Shown here piece after piece: positions 47,915-57,274 of a DNA stretch of 64,000 nt. The notes beneath the pieces were generated by a model. It was not told the DNA's origin. It saw only the letters and a list, made by a program, of their open reading frames with translations, and ran no database searches. This DNA is from Spirochaetaceae bacterium (GTDB lineage Bacteria > Spirochaetota > Spirochaetia > SZUA-6 > Bin103): the NCBI GenBank assembly GCA_028818385.1, contig JAPPNY010000208.1:1-64000 (forward strand). The letters are read 5' to 3'. Within the stretch, counting starts at the first letter, position 1, and every line of letters begins with the position of its first letter. The translations under genes and the position numbers were made by a program.

Positions 47915-49143
47915 TGGACGTGCTGGCCACCCTGACCCGGCGCGGGCTGATCAAGCAGACCACGGATGCGGCGGCGCTTTCCAGGCTGCTGGAGCGCGAT
48001 CGGGTCACGTTCTACCTCGGCATCGACCCCACCGGGCCCAGCCTGCACGCCGGCCACCTGGTCGGCCTGCTTGCCATGGCGCATTTGCAGCGCGCCGGAC
48101 ACCAGCCGGTGCTGCTGATCGGCGGCGCCACCGCCCGCGTGGGCGATCCGTCGGACAAGGACGACATGCGCCCGTTGCTGCCGGTGGAGACCGTCGTTCG
48201 CAACGCCGAGCTGATGCAGCGGCAGGTGGGCCGCATCATCGACCTCGGCCATACCACCGTGGTCGACAACGCCACTTGGCTCGCCGAGCTTGGCTACCTG
48301 GACTTCCTGCGCGAGATCGGCCCCCGCTTCTCCGTGAACCGGATGCTCGGCTTCGAGACCTACCGCCGCCGCCTGGAGACCGGCCTCTCCTTCCTGGAAT
48401 TCAACTACCTGCTGCTGCAGGCGTACGACTTCCTGGAGCTGCACCGCCGCCACGGATGCCTGCTGCAGATCGGCGGCGATGACCAATGGGCGAACATCCT
48501 GGCCGGCGTCGACCTGATCCGCCGCGTGGAGCGGGTCGAGGCGCACGCCCTGACCTGGCCGCTGGTTACGACCGCGGACGGCAAGAAGATGGGCAAGACG
48601 GCCGCGGGCGCGCTGTTCCTGGACCCGGAGCTGGTTACGCCGTACCAGTTCTACCAGTACTGGATCAACGTCCCGGACGCCGACGTCGGCACGCTGCTGA
48701 CGCTGCTGACGCTGCTGCCGGACGCCGAGGTGGAGGAGCTCGGCGGCCTGCGCGACCGTGCCGTGCTCGCGGCCAAGGAGCGGCTGGCGATGGAGCTGAC
48801 CACCCTCGTGCATGGCGCCAAGGAGGCAGAGCGCGCACGCCAGGCCAGCCGGGCGCTGTTCGCCGGCAGCGGAAGCGACAGCGGCGCCATCCCGAGCTCG
48901 CCGCTGGACGCGGCGGAGATGGGGTCCGGCGTCACGCTGGTCGAGTTGCTGGTGCGGGGCGGACTCGCGTCCAGCCGTTCCGACGCCCGTCGGCTGATCT
49001 CGCAAGGGGGCGCCTACCTCAACGGGCGGCAGTGGACGGACATGGACCGGCCGGTCGCGGCGGCGGACGTCTCGGATGGGGAACTCATCGTGCGCGCCGG
49101 CAAGAAGCGGCACCATCGATTCGTGATCGGGAGTGGTTCCTGA
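47914..49143 (+). CDS. tyrS: Tyrosyl-tRNA synthetase
   Basis: This class I synthetase of 409 residues has YLGIDPTGPSLHAGHLVG with the HAGH motif at 45-48, QIGGDDQWANILAG for tyrosine recognition, and GKKMGKT (KMSKS equivalent) near 225. A C-terminal S4-like RNA-binding domain (VELLVRGGLASSRSDARRLISQGGAYLNGR) completes it. ATG 47914 overlaps the glyQS TGA. It closes the synthetase run and is followed by a promoter for rpsT. Confidence 0.97.
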   Translation: MDVLATLTRRGLIKQTTDAAALSRLLERDRVTFYLGIDPTGPSLHAGHLVGLLAMAHLQRAGHQPVLLIGGATARVGDPSDKDDMRPLLPVETVVRNAELMQRQVGRIIDLGHTTVVDNATWLAELGYLDFLREIGPRFSVNRMLGFETYRRRLETGLSFLEFNYLLLQAYDFLELHRRHGCLLQIGGDDQWANILAGVDLIRRVERVEAHALTWPLVTTADGKKMGKTAAGALFLDPELVTPYQFYQYWINVPDADVGTLLTLLTLLPDAEVEELGGLRDRAVLAAKERLAMELTTLVHGAKEAERARQASRALFAGSGSDSGAIPSSPLDAAEMGSGVTLVELLVRGGLASSRSDARRLISQGGAYLNGRQWTDMDRPVAAADVSDGELIVRAGKKRHHRFVIGSGS

Positions 49144-49186
49144 AGGCCTTGGGCCGCCGTCCGGGCATCTTCCCGGCCGGCGAGTC

Positions 49187-49216
49187 TTGACGATCGCTTC
49201 GCCGCACTGGTAGCTT
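49187..49216 (+). promoter_or_regulatory. Predicted rpsT promoter
   Basis: TTGACG (49187-49192), 18 bp, TAGCTT (49211-49216), with TGG before the -10 (extended). It ends 8 nt before the rpsT ATG, so the transcript would be leaderless or nearly so. Confidence 0.6.
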
Positions 49217-49224
49217 GGCTGGCG

Positions 49225-49494
49225 ATGCCCGCGAAACTCTCCGCTGCCAAGCGCCAGCGTCAGAACAGCGCGCGCCGGTTGCGCAACCGCACCGTGCGCA
49301 GCCGCATGCGTACCGCGATTCGATCTTTCGTCGATTCCCTGGACGGGGACCGGTCCGAAGCCGTCGAGCGGCTTGGCCATGCCGTGCGCGCCGTGGACAA
49401 GGCCGCCTCGAAGGGCGTGGTGCACCGGCGCACGGCCGCGCGTTACAAGCGCCGCCTGGCCGGGCGCCTGCGGCGGCGGTTCGCGGCGACCTAG
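49225..49494 (+). CDS. rpsT: 30S ribosomal protein bS20
   Basis: The 89-residue, very basic helical protein has the S20 pattern: SAAKRQRQNSARRLRNRTVRSRMRTAIRSF, and DKAASKGVVHRRTAARYKRRL at the end. S20 binds 16S rRNA early in assembly of the small subunit. The ATG has no Shine-Dalgarno and lies 8 nt after the predicted -10. The HU gene follows after 29 nt on the same strand. Confidence 0.96.
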   Translation: MPAKLSAAKRQRQNSARRLRNRTVRSRMRTAIRSFVDSLDGDRSEAVERLGHAVRAVDKAASKGVVHRRTAARYKRRLAGRLRRRFAAT

Positions 49495-49523
49495 CGACGT
49501 GCCGGGCCACAAGGAGCGATCTG

Positions 49524-49850
49524 GTGGCGGTTGAGGGGACAGACAGGACGGACCGGGCTGACAAGCTGACCAAGGCGGAGATCATCGAGAGCATCTATGC
49601 CGAGGTGCCGGTCAGCAAGAAAAACATCCATCGCATCCTGGATCTGTTCTTCGACCAGGTGAAGGGCGGGATCATCGGCCAGCGCGCCGTGGAGTTGCGT
49701 GGCTTCGGCACCTTCGAGCTGAAACCCCGCAAGGGCCGGGTCGCGCGCAATCCGCGCACCGGCGAACGGGTCGAGGTGGAGAACCACGGCGTGGCTTCGT
49801 TCCGCCCGGGACGCGAGTTGAAGGAGCGTGCCTGGTCCAGCCAGGTGTGA
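49524..49850 (+). CDS. HU/IHF-family DNA-binding protein
   Basis: The product is 108 residues, with an N-terminal extension of about 13 residues before the HU fold (LTKAEIIESIYAEV...NIHRILDLFFDQVK). VELRGFGTFELKPRKGR and the DNA-intercalating arm ARNPRTGERVEV follow. HU proteins bend and compact DNA as dimers. The GTG at 49524 has AAGGAG 7 nt upstream. HU and IHF subtypes cannot be separated by eye. The 3' end may overlap the next gene if that starts at GTG 49828. Confidence 0.93.
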   Translation: MAVEGTDRTDRADKLTKAEIIESIYAEVPVSKKNIHRILDLFFDQVKGGIIGQRAVELRGFGTFELKPRKGRVARNPRTGERVEVENHGVASFRPGRELKERAWSSQV

Positions 49851-49866
49851 CGCCTCCACATTCACC

Positions 49867-51540
49867 GTGGCCGATCTGACCCGGTCGGCCAACCCCGGCG
49901 GCGCGGCACGCCGCTCCACCGGCAAGACGTGGCGGCAGGTGGTCGCCGAGGTCGCCGCGTTGACGGTGTCCGCGGCCCTGTTCGCGTTGTCATTCCCCAA
50001 TCCGCTCTCCACGTGGGGGTGGTATCCGCTCGCCTTCGTGGCGCTGGCGCCCCTGTTCTGGGTGATCGGCAGGACACCCTGGAGCCGGGTCGTCCTGTAC
50101 GGCGTGTTGTACGGCTTCGGCAGCTACGCCCTATTCAACTACTGGCTGGCGAAGTTCCACGCCTTGGGCCTCCTGTTCGTACCGGCTGTCCACGCGATCT
50201 ACCTGCTGGCGCTGTTTCCGGCACTGAAGCTGGTCACCGACCGATTCCCTCGCCATGCGCCGCTGTGGCAGGCGGTGCTCTGGGTGGCCTACGAATACCT
50301 GAAGACGCAGGGGTTCCTGGGGTACTCGTACGGCGTCATAGGGTACACGCAGTACCTGTTCGGGCCGCTGGTCCGCTCCGCGGCAGTCGCGGGCGTATGG
50401 GGCGTTTCGCTCGTGGTGGTGCTTGCCAACAGCTACATCGCCCACCTGGTGGCGGCGCTCCGTCCCGTGCGCGGTGACCTGTGGCGGCGGGCCGTCCGGT
50501 TGCTGCGCGCGCGCCCGCTGGTTCCCGCACTCTGGACGGTGCTGTTCGCGGGATCCGTGGCTTACGGCGCGGCGCTGCCTGCAGACTACGCGGACGCGAG
50601 GCAGTGGAGGGTCGCGCTGGTCCAGCAGAACATCGATCCGCATGTGGGCGGATACCTCGCCTACGAACGCTCCCTGCACATCCTGCTGCGGCAGAGCCGG
50701 CGCGCGCTGGCCGAGGCCCCCGACGCCGTGATCTGGTCCGAGACGTCGTTCGTGCCCGGCATCGACTGGCACACGCGCTACCGCGCGCGCGACCAGGAGT
50801 CGATCAGGAAGTACGAGCTGGTGCGCCAGCTCCGGGCATTCCTGGACGAGCAGACCGTCCCGTTCGTGGTCGGCAACGACGATGGACAGAGAGTGATTTC
50901 CCCGGAGAGTGGGGAGCCGATGCGCATCGACTACAACGCGGCGCTGCTGTACCAGGGTGGCGAGATCGTCCAGACGTACCGCAAGCTTCACCTGGTGCCG
51001 TTCACGGAGCGCTACCCGGACTGGGGCCCCCGGTTCCTTCACGATCTGCTGAAAGAGGACTTCGACACCCACTTCTGGGAACGGGGCGACGAGTGGACGG
51101 TGTTCGACGCCGGCGGGGTGCGCTTCTCGACGCCGATCTGTTTCGAGGACACGTTCGGCTACCTGAACCGGGAGTTCGTCAACCGTGGCGCGCAGGTGAT
51201 CGTCAACATGACCAACGACTACTGGTCGGAGTCGGTGCCGGCGGAGATGCAGCACTTCGCCATGGCCGTGTTTCGCGCAACCGAGAACCGGCGCAGCGTG
51301 GTGCGTGCCGCCAACAGCGGCATCACCGCCATCGTCGAGCCGTCGGGCCGCATCGCCGCGACGCTGAAGCGCGGAACCGAAGGCGCCCTGATCGGCGACG
51401 TGCCGGTCTTCGACGAAGCCCGGACGCTCTACTCCCGCGCCGGTGACTGGCTGGGCGTTGCGCTGACCGCAGCGGCATTCCTGCTGATCGCGGGCGCTCT
51501 GGGCGGAGCCGTTCTACGCCGGTGGCGCGATGCGCGTTGA
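49867..51540 (+). CDS. lnt: Apolipoprotein N-acyltransferase, copy 1
   Basis: Lnt adds the third acyl chain to lipoproteins in the inner membrane. The 557-residue protein has N-terminal membrane helices and a nitrilase-like catalytic domain. The triad is recognisable: Glu in WSETSF (~292), Lys in YRKLHLVPF (~372) and Cys in PICFEDTF (~424). GTG 49867 is chosen because it avoids overlap with the HU gene; GTG 49828 would add 13 residues. A second, divergent-sequence copy lies at 55232. The response regulator starts 33 nt after its stop. Confidence 0.93.
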   Translation: MADLTRSANPGGAARRSTGKTWRQVVAEVAALTVSAALFALSFPNPLSTWGWYPLAFVALAPLFWVIGRTPWSRVVLYGVLYGFGSYALFNYWLAKFHALGLLFVPAVHAIYLLALFPALKLVTDRFPRHAPLWQAVLWVAYEYLKTQGFLGYSYGVIGYTQYLFGPLVRSAAVAGVWGVSLVVVLANSYIAHLVAALRPVRGDLWRRAVRLLRARPLVPALWTVLFAGSVAYGAALPADYADARQWRVALVQQNIDPHVGGYLAYERSLHILLRQSRRALAEAPDAVIWSETSFVPGIDWHTRYRARDQESIRKYELVRQLRAFLDEQTVPFVVGNDDGQRVISPESGEPMRIDYNAALLYQGGEIVQTYRKLHLVPFTERYPDWGPRFLHDLLKEDFDTHFWERGDEWTVFDAGGVRFSTPICFEDTFGYLNREFVNRGAQVIVNMTNDYWSESVPAEMQHFAMAVFRATENRRSVVRAANSGITAIVEPSGRIAATLKRGTEGALIGDVPVFDEARTLYSRAGDWLGVALTAAAFLLIAGALGGAVLRRWRDAR

Positions 51541-51573
51541 CAGGGGCATGCCGGACGGGATGATGATCATCCC

Positions 51574-52284
51574 GTGACCGGTGACAAGATCCTGATCGTC
51601 GACGACGAAGCCACGAACGTCGAGATCTTCGACCTGATGCTGTCGAAACTCGGCTTCTCCACGGATACCGCCTCGGACGGGGTGGAGGCGCTGGAGAAGC
51701 TGCCGAGCTTCCGTCCGGCGCTGATCCTGTTGGACAACATGATGCCGCGGATGACCGGTTGGGAGGTGACGCGGAGGATCAAGCACGGTGACGATCTGGC
51801 CGAGTACCGCGACGTGTCGATCATCATGTTCTCGGCGGCCGACGACGTCGAGGACAAGGTGCAGGGACTGGAACTGGGGGTGGACGACTACATCACCAAG
51901 CCGTTCAACTTCACCGAGGTGCTGGCCCGCATGCGCGCCGTACTGCACCGCCGCCATCTGCAGGAGCAGGTGATACGGCGCGAGCATCGGATCGGCGTGA
52001 TCGAGTCGCTGAACGAGTCGCTGATCTTCTTCTCCCAACATGTGCGGAGGCCCCTCGAGCAGCAGTTGCGGCTGGTCGACGCCCCGGGAGCCGCGTCCGC
52101 CGAGACACTCGCCGACAGAATCAGGGACGATGCGCGCGCGATCCTCACCAAGCTCGATGCTCTGGAGCAGGAAATCGGGGACCTGCAGCGCCAGGGCGAC
52201 GAGCTCAAGGCGGGAGATCTCTCCCTCGACGAGCTCCATCGCCGGCTCGCCGGCATCGCCTCCGCGGGCGTCACCGGCTCCTGA
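51574..52284 (+). CDS. Response regulator with helical output region
   Basis: A receiver domain occupies about residues 1-125: ILIVDDEATN (acidic pair D10, D11), phosphoacceptor Asp54 in LLDNMMP, the conserved Ser in MFSAADD and Lys in DDYITKPFN. The remaining ~110 residues are charged and helical without a DNA-binding or enzymatic motif (HLQEQVIRREHRIGVIESLNESLIFF, LDALEQEIGDLQRQGDELK), suggesting a coiled-coil interaction module. No histidine kinase is adjacent. Position between lnt and a bactofilin gene hints at envelope or cell-shape control, which is only inference. Confidence 0.88.
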   Translation: MTGDKILIVDDEATNVEIFDLMLSKLGFSTDTASDGVEALEKLPSFRPALILLDNMMPRMTGWEVTRRIKHGDDLAEYRDVSIIMFSAADDVEDKVQGLELGVDDYITKPFNFTEVLARMRAVLHRRHLQEQVIRREHRIGVIESLNESLIFFSQHVRRPLEQQLRLVDAPGAASAETLADRIRDDARAILTKLDALEQEIGDLQRQGDELKAGDLSLDELHRRLAGIASAGVTGS

Positions 52285-52286
52285 CC

Positions 52287-52751
52287 GTGCTCGGACGCAA
52301 GAGGCCGGAGCGGCCCAGCTCCGATGCGCCGCCCACGACCTTGTCGGCCGAGACCCAGATGAAAGGACTGCTCCGGTTCGACAGCGTCCTGCAGATCGAC
52401 GGCACGTTCGACGGAGAGATCCACTCCGCCGGGCGGCTTCTGGTCGGCGAGAACGGGCAGGTGTGCGCCAAGATCGAGGTGGGGTCAGCGGTGATCGGCG
52501 GCACCGTGCGCGGCGACATCAAGGCGGCCGACAGTGTCGAGATGCTGGCGACTGCCCGAGTGTTCGGCGATGTCGGCACGGCACGGCTGATCGTCGCCGA
52601 CGGCGCCGTCTTCGAAGGCGAGCTGGAGATGAGCGGCACGTCCGACAAGCGCGACGCGCGTCCGCGGCCCCGCTTGAGGGATAAGGACGCGGGCCCGCCT
52701 CGCGACCCTGTTGCCTCGGCGGCCTTGACACCGCACTCTCCGCGCGAGTAA
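52287..52751 (+). CDS. Bactofilin-family polymer protein
   Basis: Bactofilins form nucleotide-independent filaments that organise the envelope and cell shape. The 154-residue product has the central beta-helical repeat region: [54 protein letters not shown] and onward. A short basic N terminus and a disordered Pro/Arg-rich C terminus flank it. The CTG at 52281 overlaps the response-regulator TGA in frame, but GTG 52287 is 6 nt further and is used here. The rho promoter lies in its 3' end. Confidence 0.88.
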   Translation: MLGRKRPERPSSDAPPTTLSAETQMKGLLRFDSVLQIDGTFDGEIHSAGRLLVGENGQVCAKIEVGSAVIGGTVRGDIKAADSVEMLATARVFGDVGTARLIVADGAVFEGELEMSGTSDKRDARPRPRLRDKDAGPPRDPVASAALTPHSPRE

Positions 52752-52754
52752 GTT
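52725..52754 (+). promoter_or_regulatory. Predicted rho promoter
   Basis: Perfect TTGACA (52725-52730), 18 bp, TAAGTT (52749-52754), inside the bactofilin 3' end. It gives a leader of about 105 nt, which would be long enough for the autogenous attenuation known for rho in other bacteria. Confidence 0.5.
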
Positions 52755-52866
52755 TCCGCAAGCACTCACTCCTTCCCAGCGCCAAGCACGGGGCTGCGAG
52801 AACGCCATTCAGCAGGTACCGGACGGAACGGCCGCGCCGATTCCGCGGGGAGTCCCGGGGAGCAAC

Positions 52867-54351
52867 ATGCCGGAAAAAAGCACAAGCAGACGGTCACGAT
52901 CGCGAAAGAAGCTCAGGATCGAAGTCAAGGACGGCTTCGACGGGGTCGACGGCACCTTGGCCCAACAGGCCGCCGTCGCCCAGGCCGAGCAGGCGGCCGA
53001 GAAGCAGGCGCAGACGTCGGGCAGCGATGGCATCGACGGACTGCGGGGGCCGGTCGACGACGGAACCCCGCGCGAGAAGCTCCTGATCAGCGATGTCGCC
53101 GTCAAGGACCTTCCGGAGCTGCGCAGCCAGGCGGCTGCCATGGGGTTGAGCCCCGAAAGCCTCGTGGGGATGAAGAAGACGGATCTCATCTTCGGCATCC
53201 TCAAGGAACACACGCATGCCAAGGGTGGCGTGATCTACGCCCACGGCGTGTTGGAGATCCTCCCGGATGGATACGGCTTTCTGCGATCGCCCAACTACAG
53301 CTATCTCCCGGGGCCCGAGGACATATACGTGTCGCCGTCGCAGATCCGGCGATTCAACCTCAAGACCGGAGACACGGTCCTTGGCCAGATCCGCCCCCCC
53401 AAGGACGGAGAGCGGTTTTTCGCGATGCTGCTCGTGGAGACGGTCAACGACAACCCGCCGGTCGTCGCGCAGAACCGGGTCCCGTTCGACCACCTCACGC
53501 CGCTGTATCCCGACGAGCAACTGAACCTGGAAACCGCCGACGGCAACCTGGAAACGCGGATGATGAACCTGTTCTGCCCCCTCGGCAAGGGGCAGCGCGG
53601 GCTGATCGTCTCGCCGCCGCGCGCCGGCAAGACCATGCTGTTGCAGCGGGTCGCGAATGCCATCACGGAGAATCACCCCGAGGTCTTTCTGATCGTGCTG
53701 TTGATCGACGAGCGTCCCGAAGAGGTCACCGACATGCAGCGCAACGTCAGGGGCGAGGTGGTTTCCTCCACGTTCGACGAACAGGCCACGCGGCACGTGC
53801 AGGTCGCGGAGATGGTGATCGAGAAGGCGCGCCGCCTGGTCGAGCACAAGCGGGACGTCGTGATACTGCTGGACTCGATCACCCGGCTGGCCCGCGCCTA
53901 CAACCAGACCGTGCCGACGTCGGGCAAAATCCTGTCCGGCGGCGTCGACTCCAACGCCCTGCACAAGCCGAAGCGCTTCTTCGGCGCCGCGCGCAACGTC
54001 GAGCACGGCGGCAGCCTGACGATTGTCGCGACCGGCCTGATCGAGACCGGCAGCCGTATGGACGAAGTCATCTTCGAGGAGTTCAAGGGCACCGGCAACA
54101 TGGAGGTGCGCCTGGACCGCAAGATCGCCGACCGCCGGATCTACCCGGCGATCAACATCAAGCAGACCGCCACCCGCAAGGAAGAGTTGCTGCTGAGCGA
54201 TCAGGAGCTGGCCAAGCTGTGGATCCTGCGCAAGGTGCTCGGCCCCATGGACGAGCTGGAGATCGCCGAGCTGTTGATCGAGAAGATGCGCAAGACCAAG
54301 ACCAACGACGCCTTCCTGCGCTCCATGAACACCTCGGCCGTCGGCGACTGA
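52867..54351 (+). CDS. rho: Transcription termination factor Rho
   Basis: Rho is the hexameric RNA helicase that ends transcription. The 494-residue protein has an N-terminal extension of about 75 basic/acidic residues, the Rho N-terminal domain ([14 protein letters not shown]), the cold-shock-like RNA-binding domain ([30 protein letters not shown]) and the RecA-like ATPase domain. Walker A SPPRAGKT lies near 249-256. [26 protein letters not shown] and the Q/R-loop regions follow. The stop TGA overlaps an in-frame CTG for the next gene. Confidence 0.97.
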   Translation: MPEKSTSRRSRSRKKLRIEVKDGFDGVDGTLAQQAAVAQAEQAAEKQAQTSGSDGIDGLRGPVDDGTPREKLLISDVAVKDLPELRSQAAAMGLSPESLVGMKKTDLIFGILKEHTHAKGGVIYAHGVLEILPDGYGFLRSPNYSYLPGPEDIYVSPSQIRRFNLKTGDTVLGQIRPPKDGERFFAMLLVETVNDNPPVVAQNRVPFDHLTPLYPDEQLNLETADGNLETRMMNLFCPLGKGQRGLIVSPPRAGKTMLLQRVANAITENHPEVFLIVLLIDERPEEVTDMQRNVRGEVVSSTFDEQATRHVQVAEMVIEKARRLVEHKRDVVILLDSITRLARAYNQTVPTSGKILSGGVDSNALHKPKRFFGAARNVEHGGSLTIVATGLIETGSRMDEVIFEEFKGTGNMEVRLDRKIADRRIYPAINIKQTATRKEELLLSDQELAKLWILRKVLGPMDELEIAELLIEKMRKTKTNDAFLRSMNTSAVGD

Positions 54352-54377
54352 CCGTTCGCGGCCTTATCGCTCGCGGG

Positions 54378-55187
54378 TTGGCCGAATCACGCCGCGGGCC
54401 TCCGGCGTTCGCGCTGGACCGCGTCACGCTGCGCATCGACCGGACTCCTGTCCTGAAGGCCATGAGCTGGTCGGCGGAGACGGGACAGCGCTGGGCGGTG
54501 CTGGGACCCAACGGCTGCGGCAAGAGCACCCTGCTGCGGTTGCTTGCCGGGCGCGTGCATCCTTCCTCCGGCACCGTCGACCTGCTGGGCCATCGCGTCG
54601 GCCGGGTCGACCTGGGCCCGTTGCGGCGTGCCATCGCCTGGGTGCACGCCGACCTGCTGCAGTGGATCCCTCGCTTCCAGACGGTGCTGGAGACCGTCGT
54701 CGCCGGCATGCGCGGCACCTTCGTGGTCTATGACCGGATCGCACCGCCGGAGGCGGACCGCGCCATGCAGGAGCTGCGTGCGGTGGGCATGGCGGCGCTG
54801 CGCGAGCGGCGGTTCGTGACGCTGTCCACCGGCGAGCGGCAGCGTACGCTCATCGCACGCGCGTTCGCGGCGCGCCCGGCGCTGGTGCTGCTGGACGAGC
54901 CGTGCGCCGGCCTGGACCCGCGGGCGCGCGAGGAGTTCCTGACGGCGCTGCGCACGGCCGTCGACCGATCGTCCAGCGATGGATCGCCCGCCACGGTCGT
55001 CTACGTCACCCACAGCATCGAGGAGCTGGACGGCTCCTACGACGGAGTCCTGCTGATGAAGGACGGTGCCGGAGCGGGCGCCGGGCCGCCTGCGAAACAG
55101 CTTACCGACGCGAACCTGTCACGGCTGTTCGGCGTGCCGTGCGCGGTGATCGCCGACGGCGGCCGCTACTGGCTGCATGTCGGCTGA
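54378..55187 (+). CDS. ABC transporter-type ATPase
   Basis: A single nucleotide-binding domain of about 269 residues: Walker A GPNGCGKST (~44-52), signature LSTGERQR (~149), Walker B LVLLDEP (~168) and the switch His in VTHS. The Q-loop region reads HADLLQWIPRFQTV, resembling the ModF/YlmA-like ATPases that lack an obvious permease partner. TTG 54378 is a usual start codon; the CTG at 54348 inside the rho stop (CTGA) is an alternative that adds ten residues. No permease or binding protein is encoded nearby, so the substrate is unknown. Confidence 0.87.
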   Translation: MAESRRGPPAFALDRVTLRIDRTPVLKAMSWSAETGQRWAVLGPNGCGKSTLLRLLAGRVHPSSGTVDLLGHRVGRVDLGPLRRAIAWVHADLLQWIPRFQTVLETVVAGMRGTFVVYDRIAPPEADRAMQELRAVGMAALRERRFVTLSTGERQRTLIARAFAARPALVLLDEPCAGLDPRAREEFLTALRTAVDRSSSDGSPATVVYVTHSIEELDGSYDGVLLMKDGAGAGAGPPAKQLTDANLSRLFGVPCAVIADGGRYWLHVG

Positions 55188-55231
55188 GGCGTCCGCCGGA
55201 TTGGCGCGTCAGCGGCAGTCCGGCGGACACC

Positions 55232-56878
55232 TCAGCGGTCGGTGGGGATGGGCCGACAGCGGCGCCGCTCGCCGCGTGCCGTCCTCGGCAGGCGACGGTG
55301 TCGGGGCGCAAGCAGCAGGATGAGGACGAGGATCAGGGCGACGGGCAGGTAGTCGCCGAAGGCGGTATACGGCGTCGTGGCCGGCGTCGCCGGCAGGTGC
55401 AGTGTGACCAGGGCGGCATCCTCCGTGAACGGCGGCAGTACGGATCCCGGAATCGTCCGCCCGTACACGTCGAGAGCTGCGGTGATGCCGCCGTTGGTCG
55501 ATCGGAGCAGCGGCCGCGCATTCTCCACGGACCGGAAGCGCGCCGCCACCAGGTGCTGGGTCTCCGACGACACGGTGCGCGACCATGAGTCGTTGGTGAG
55601 GTTGACCAGCACCTCCGCGCCGGCGCGGACGAAGCGCCGGTTCAAGGCGGGAAAGGCGTCCTCGAAGCAGATCGGCGTGGACAGGCGCACGCCGCGGCCG
55701 TCGGACAGGCTGACCGTGAACACCGTCGGCTGGTCGCCGGCGACCCATCCGGCGCCGATGCCGACCGCCGAACGATAGAACCGGCGCACGAAATCGACCT
55801 CGTAGAACGGCACCGCCTCCGCGAACGGAACGAGTTGCTGCTTGCGGTAGTGGTCGAACCGGCTCGCTCCCGGGCCGATCAGGAAGGAGGAGTTGCTGCG
55901 CTCGCCGGCATCGGCATCGACTTCGTAGGGAGCGCCTGTGATCAAGTGAACATTCAGTCCCCGCAGGAACGGCGCCAGCGGGTCGCCGTCCGGCATGACC
56001 TCATAGGACTCGGCGTCCGGGTGGCCGAGCGGCTGGTAGACCAGGGCAGTCTCGCTCCAGACCACAAGGTCGAGGTCGCCTTCTTCAAGCACCTGGCGCG
56101 TGAGCCGCATCAGGGTCAGAAGGCTGTCGCTGATGGCTCGGTAACGGGAGATGGGGTCTTGAGAGGCCCATGGATCGTGGTTGTGCTGGATCAGCGCCAC
56201 CTCGATCGGCGTGACCGCTCCGGACTCCGACTCCCGGCTCGCATCGGCGCCGAGGCGGACGAAGCCGTACCCCAGCGCGCCGATCGCCAGCACCGCGACC
56301 ATGAACCAGGTCCGTACCGGTTGCTGCCGCCACGGCCGCTTCACCCCTTCCGCGACCGCGGCGTTGATCAGCGCCATCAGCAGCGACAGTCCCCACACGC
56401 CGGTCAGCGCCGTGAACTGGATCAGCGGGGTGACCGTGTTCACCGGATAGGCCGCGAGCCCCCAGGGGAAGCCCAGGAACCCGGACGACTTCAAGTACTC
56501 GTAGACCGTCCAGGCGGCGGCGACGGCATACGGGCGCATCGGTCCGGCGGCGACGGCCACGCCGCGGAGCACCGGTCCCAACAGAGCCCCGAACAGCGCG
56601 TACCCGAGCACGGGGCCTCCCAGCGTCCAGAGTGCGTACTCGTGGAAGTACTGAAGCCAGTAGTACGACAGCGGCGTGGCGACCACCATGAACAGGACGG
56701 TGGCGGCGGCTGCCTGTGCATGGGAGCGGCAGCGGTAGATCGACAGGAACAGCGGCGCGAAGGCAAAGGGCCCGAGCAGTGGATTGCCAAGCGGCGCAAG
56801 CTCGTTCGGGAGAGCCAGGGGCACGGCGATCGCGGATACGGCCGCCGGCACGTAGCGATGGAGCCACACGTGCGCCAT
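55232..56878 (-). CDS. lnt: Apolipoprotein N-acyltransferase, copy 2
   Basis: The 548-residue protein has about six N-terminal membrane helices and a nitrilase-like domain with a complete triad: Glu in WSETAL (~274), Lys in YRKQQLVPF (~345) and Cys in PICFEDAF (~402). One further hydrophobic helix lies near the C terminus (LPVALILVLILLLA). It is clearly distinct from copy 1 at 49867. Spirochaetes often carry more than one Lnt homologue. The ATG at 56878 lies about 40 nt from the divergent cluster-protein start. Confidence 0.92.
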   Translation of the reverse strand: MAHVWLHRYVPAAVSAIAVPLALPNELAPLGNPLLGPFAFAPLFLSIYRCRSHAQAAAATVLFMVVATPLSYYWLQYFHEYALWTLGGPVLGYALFGALLGPVLRGVAVAAGPMRPYAVAAAWTVYEYLKSSGFLGFPWGLAAYPVNTVTPLIQFTALTGVWGLSLLMALINAAVAEGVKRPWRQQPVRTWFMVAVLAIGALGYGFVRLGADASRESESGAVTPIEVALIQHNHDPWASQDPISRYRAISDSLLTLMRLTRQVLEEGDLDLVVWSETALVYQPLGHPDAESYEVMPDGDPLAPFLRGLNVHLITGAPYEVDADAGERSNSSFLIGPGASRFDHYRKQQLVPFAEAVPFYEVDFVRRFYRSAVGIGAGWVAGDQPTVFTVSLSDGRGVRLSTPICFEDAFPALNRRFVRAGAEVLVNLTNDSWSRTVSSETQHLVAARFRSVENARPLLRSTNGGITAALDVYGRTIPGSVLPPFTEDAALVTLHLPATPATTPYTAFGDYLPVALILVLILLLAPRHRRLPRTARGERRRCRPIPTDR

Positions 56879-56920
56879 GGTAGCTCGCTTCCGAAGCTCG
56901 TTCGCGCTAAACTGCCCGCC

Positions 56921-57274
56921 GTGTTCGCCGAGCTGCAGCGCAAGTGGGACGATCTGTGTACGCAGTGTGGGCAGTGCTGCTATCGGCGCGATCGGGTGCA
57001 GGGCGAGCTGGTCATCGACCGTGACTCGCCGTGCCGGTTTCTGGACGTGTCGACCCAGCTCTGCACGGTCTACGAGTCACGCCTGTCGACCTGTGCGAAC
57101 TGCAAGCGCCTGACGATCTTCCACGCGCTGTTCTCGCGCTATCTGCCCGACGACTGCGGGTACGTGGAAGCGTTCAGGATATGGCGTAAACCACCCACCG
57201 ACCGTCAGCGTCCCGCAGCTCCAGGCTCTGCCCCGAACGGAACGACGGAAACGCCTCCTGATACTGCGCCTTGA
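56921..57274 (+). CDS. YkgJ-type cysteine cluster protein
   Basis: The 117-residue product has the cysteine pattern of the YkgJ family (CxxCGxCC as CTQCGQCC at about residues 13-20, then CRFLD, CTVYESRLSTC and DDCGYVE), which probably binds zinc or an iron-sulfur cluster. The function of the family is unclear. GTG 56921 is used because it precedes FAELQRKWDDLC closely. The frame stays open for about 25 residues beyond the cysteine core (rich in Pro/Thr) and ends inside the convergent gene, giving a 101-bp tail-to-tail overlap. Confidence 0.8.
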   Translation: MFAELQRKWDDLCTQCGQCCYRRDRVQGELVIDRDSPCRFLDVSTQLCTVYESRLSTCANCKRLTIFHALFSRYLPDDCGYVEAFRIWRKPPTDRQRPAAPGSAPNGTTETPPDTAP

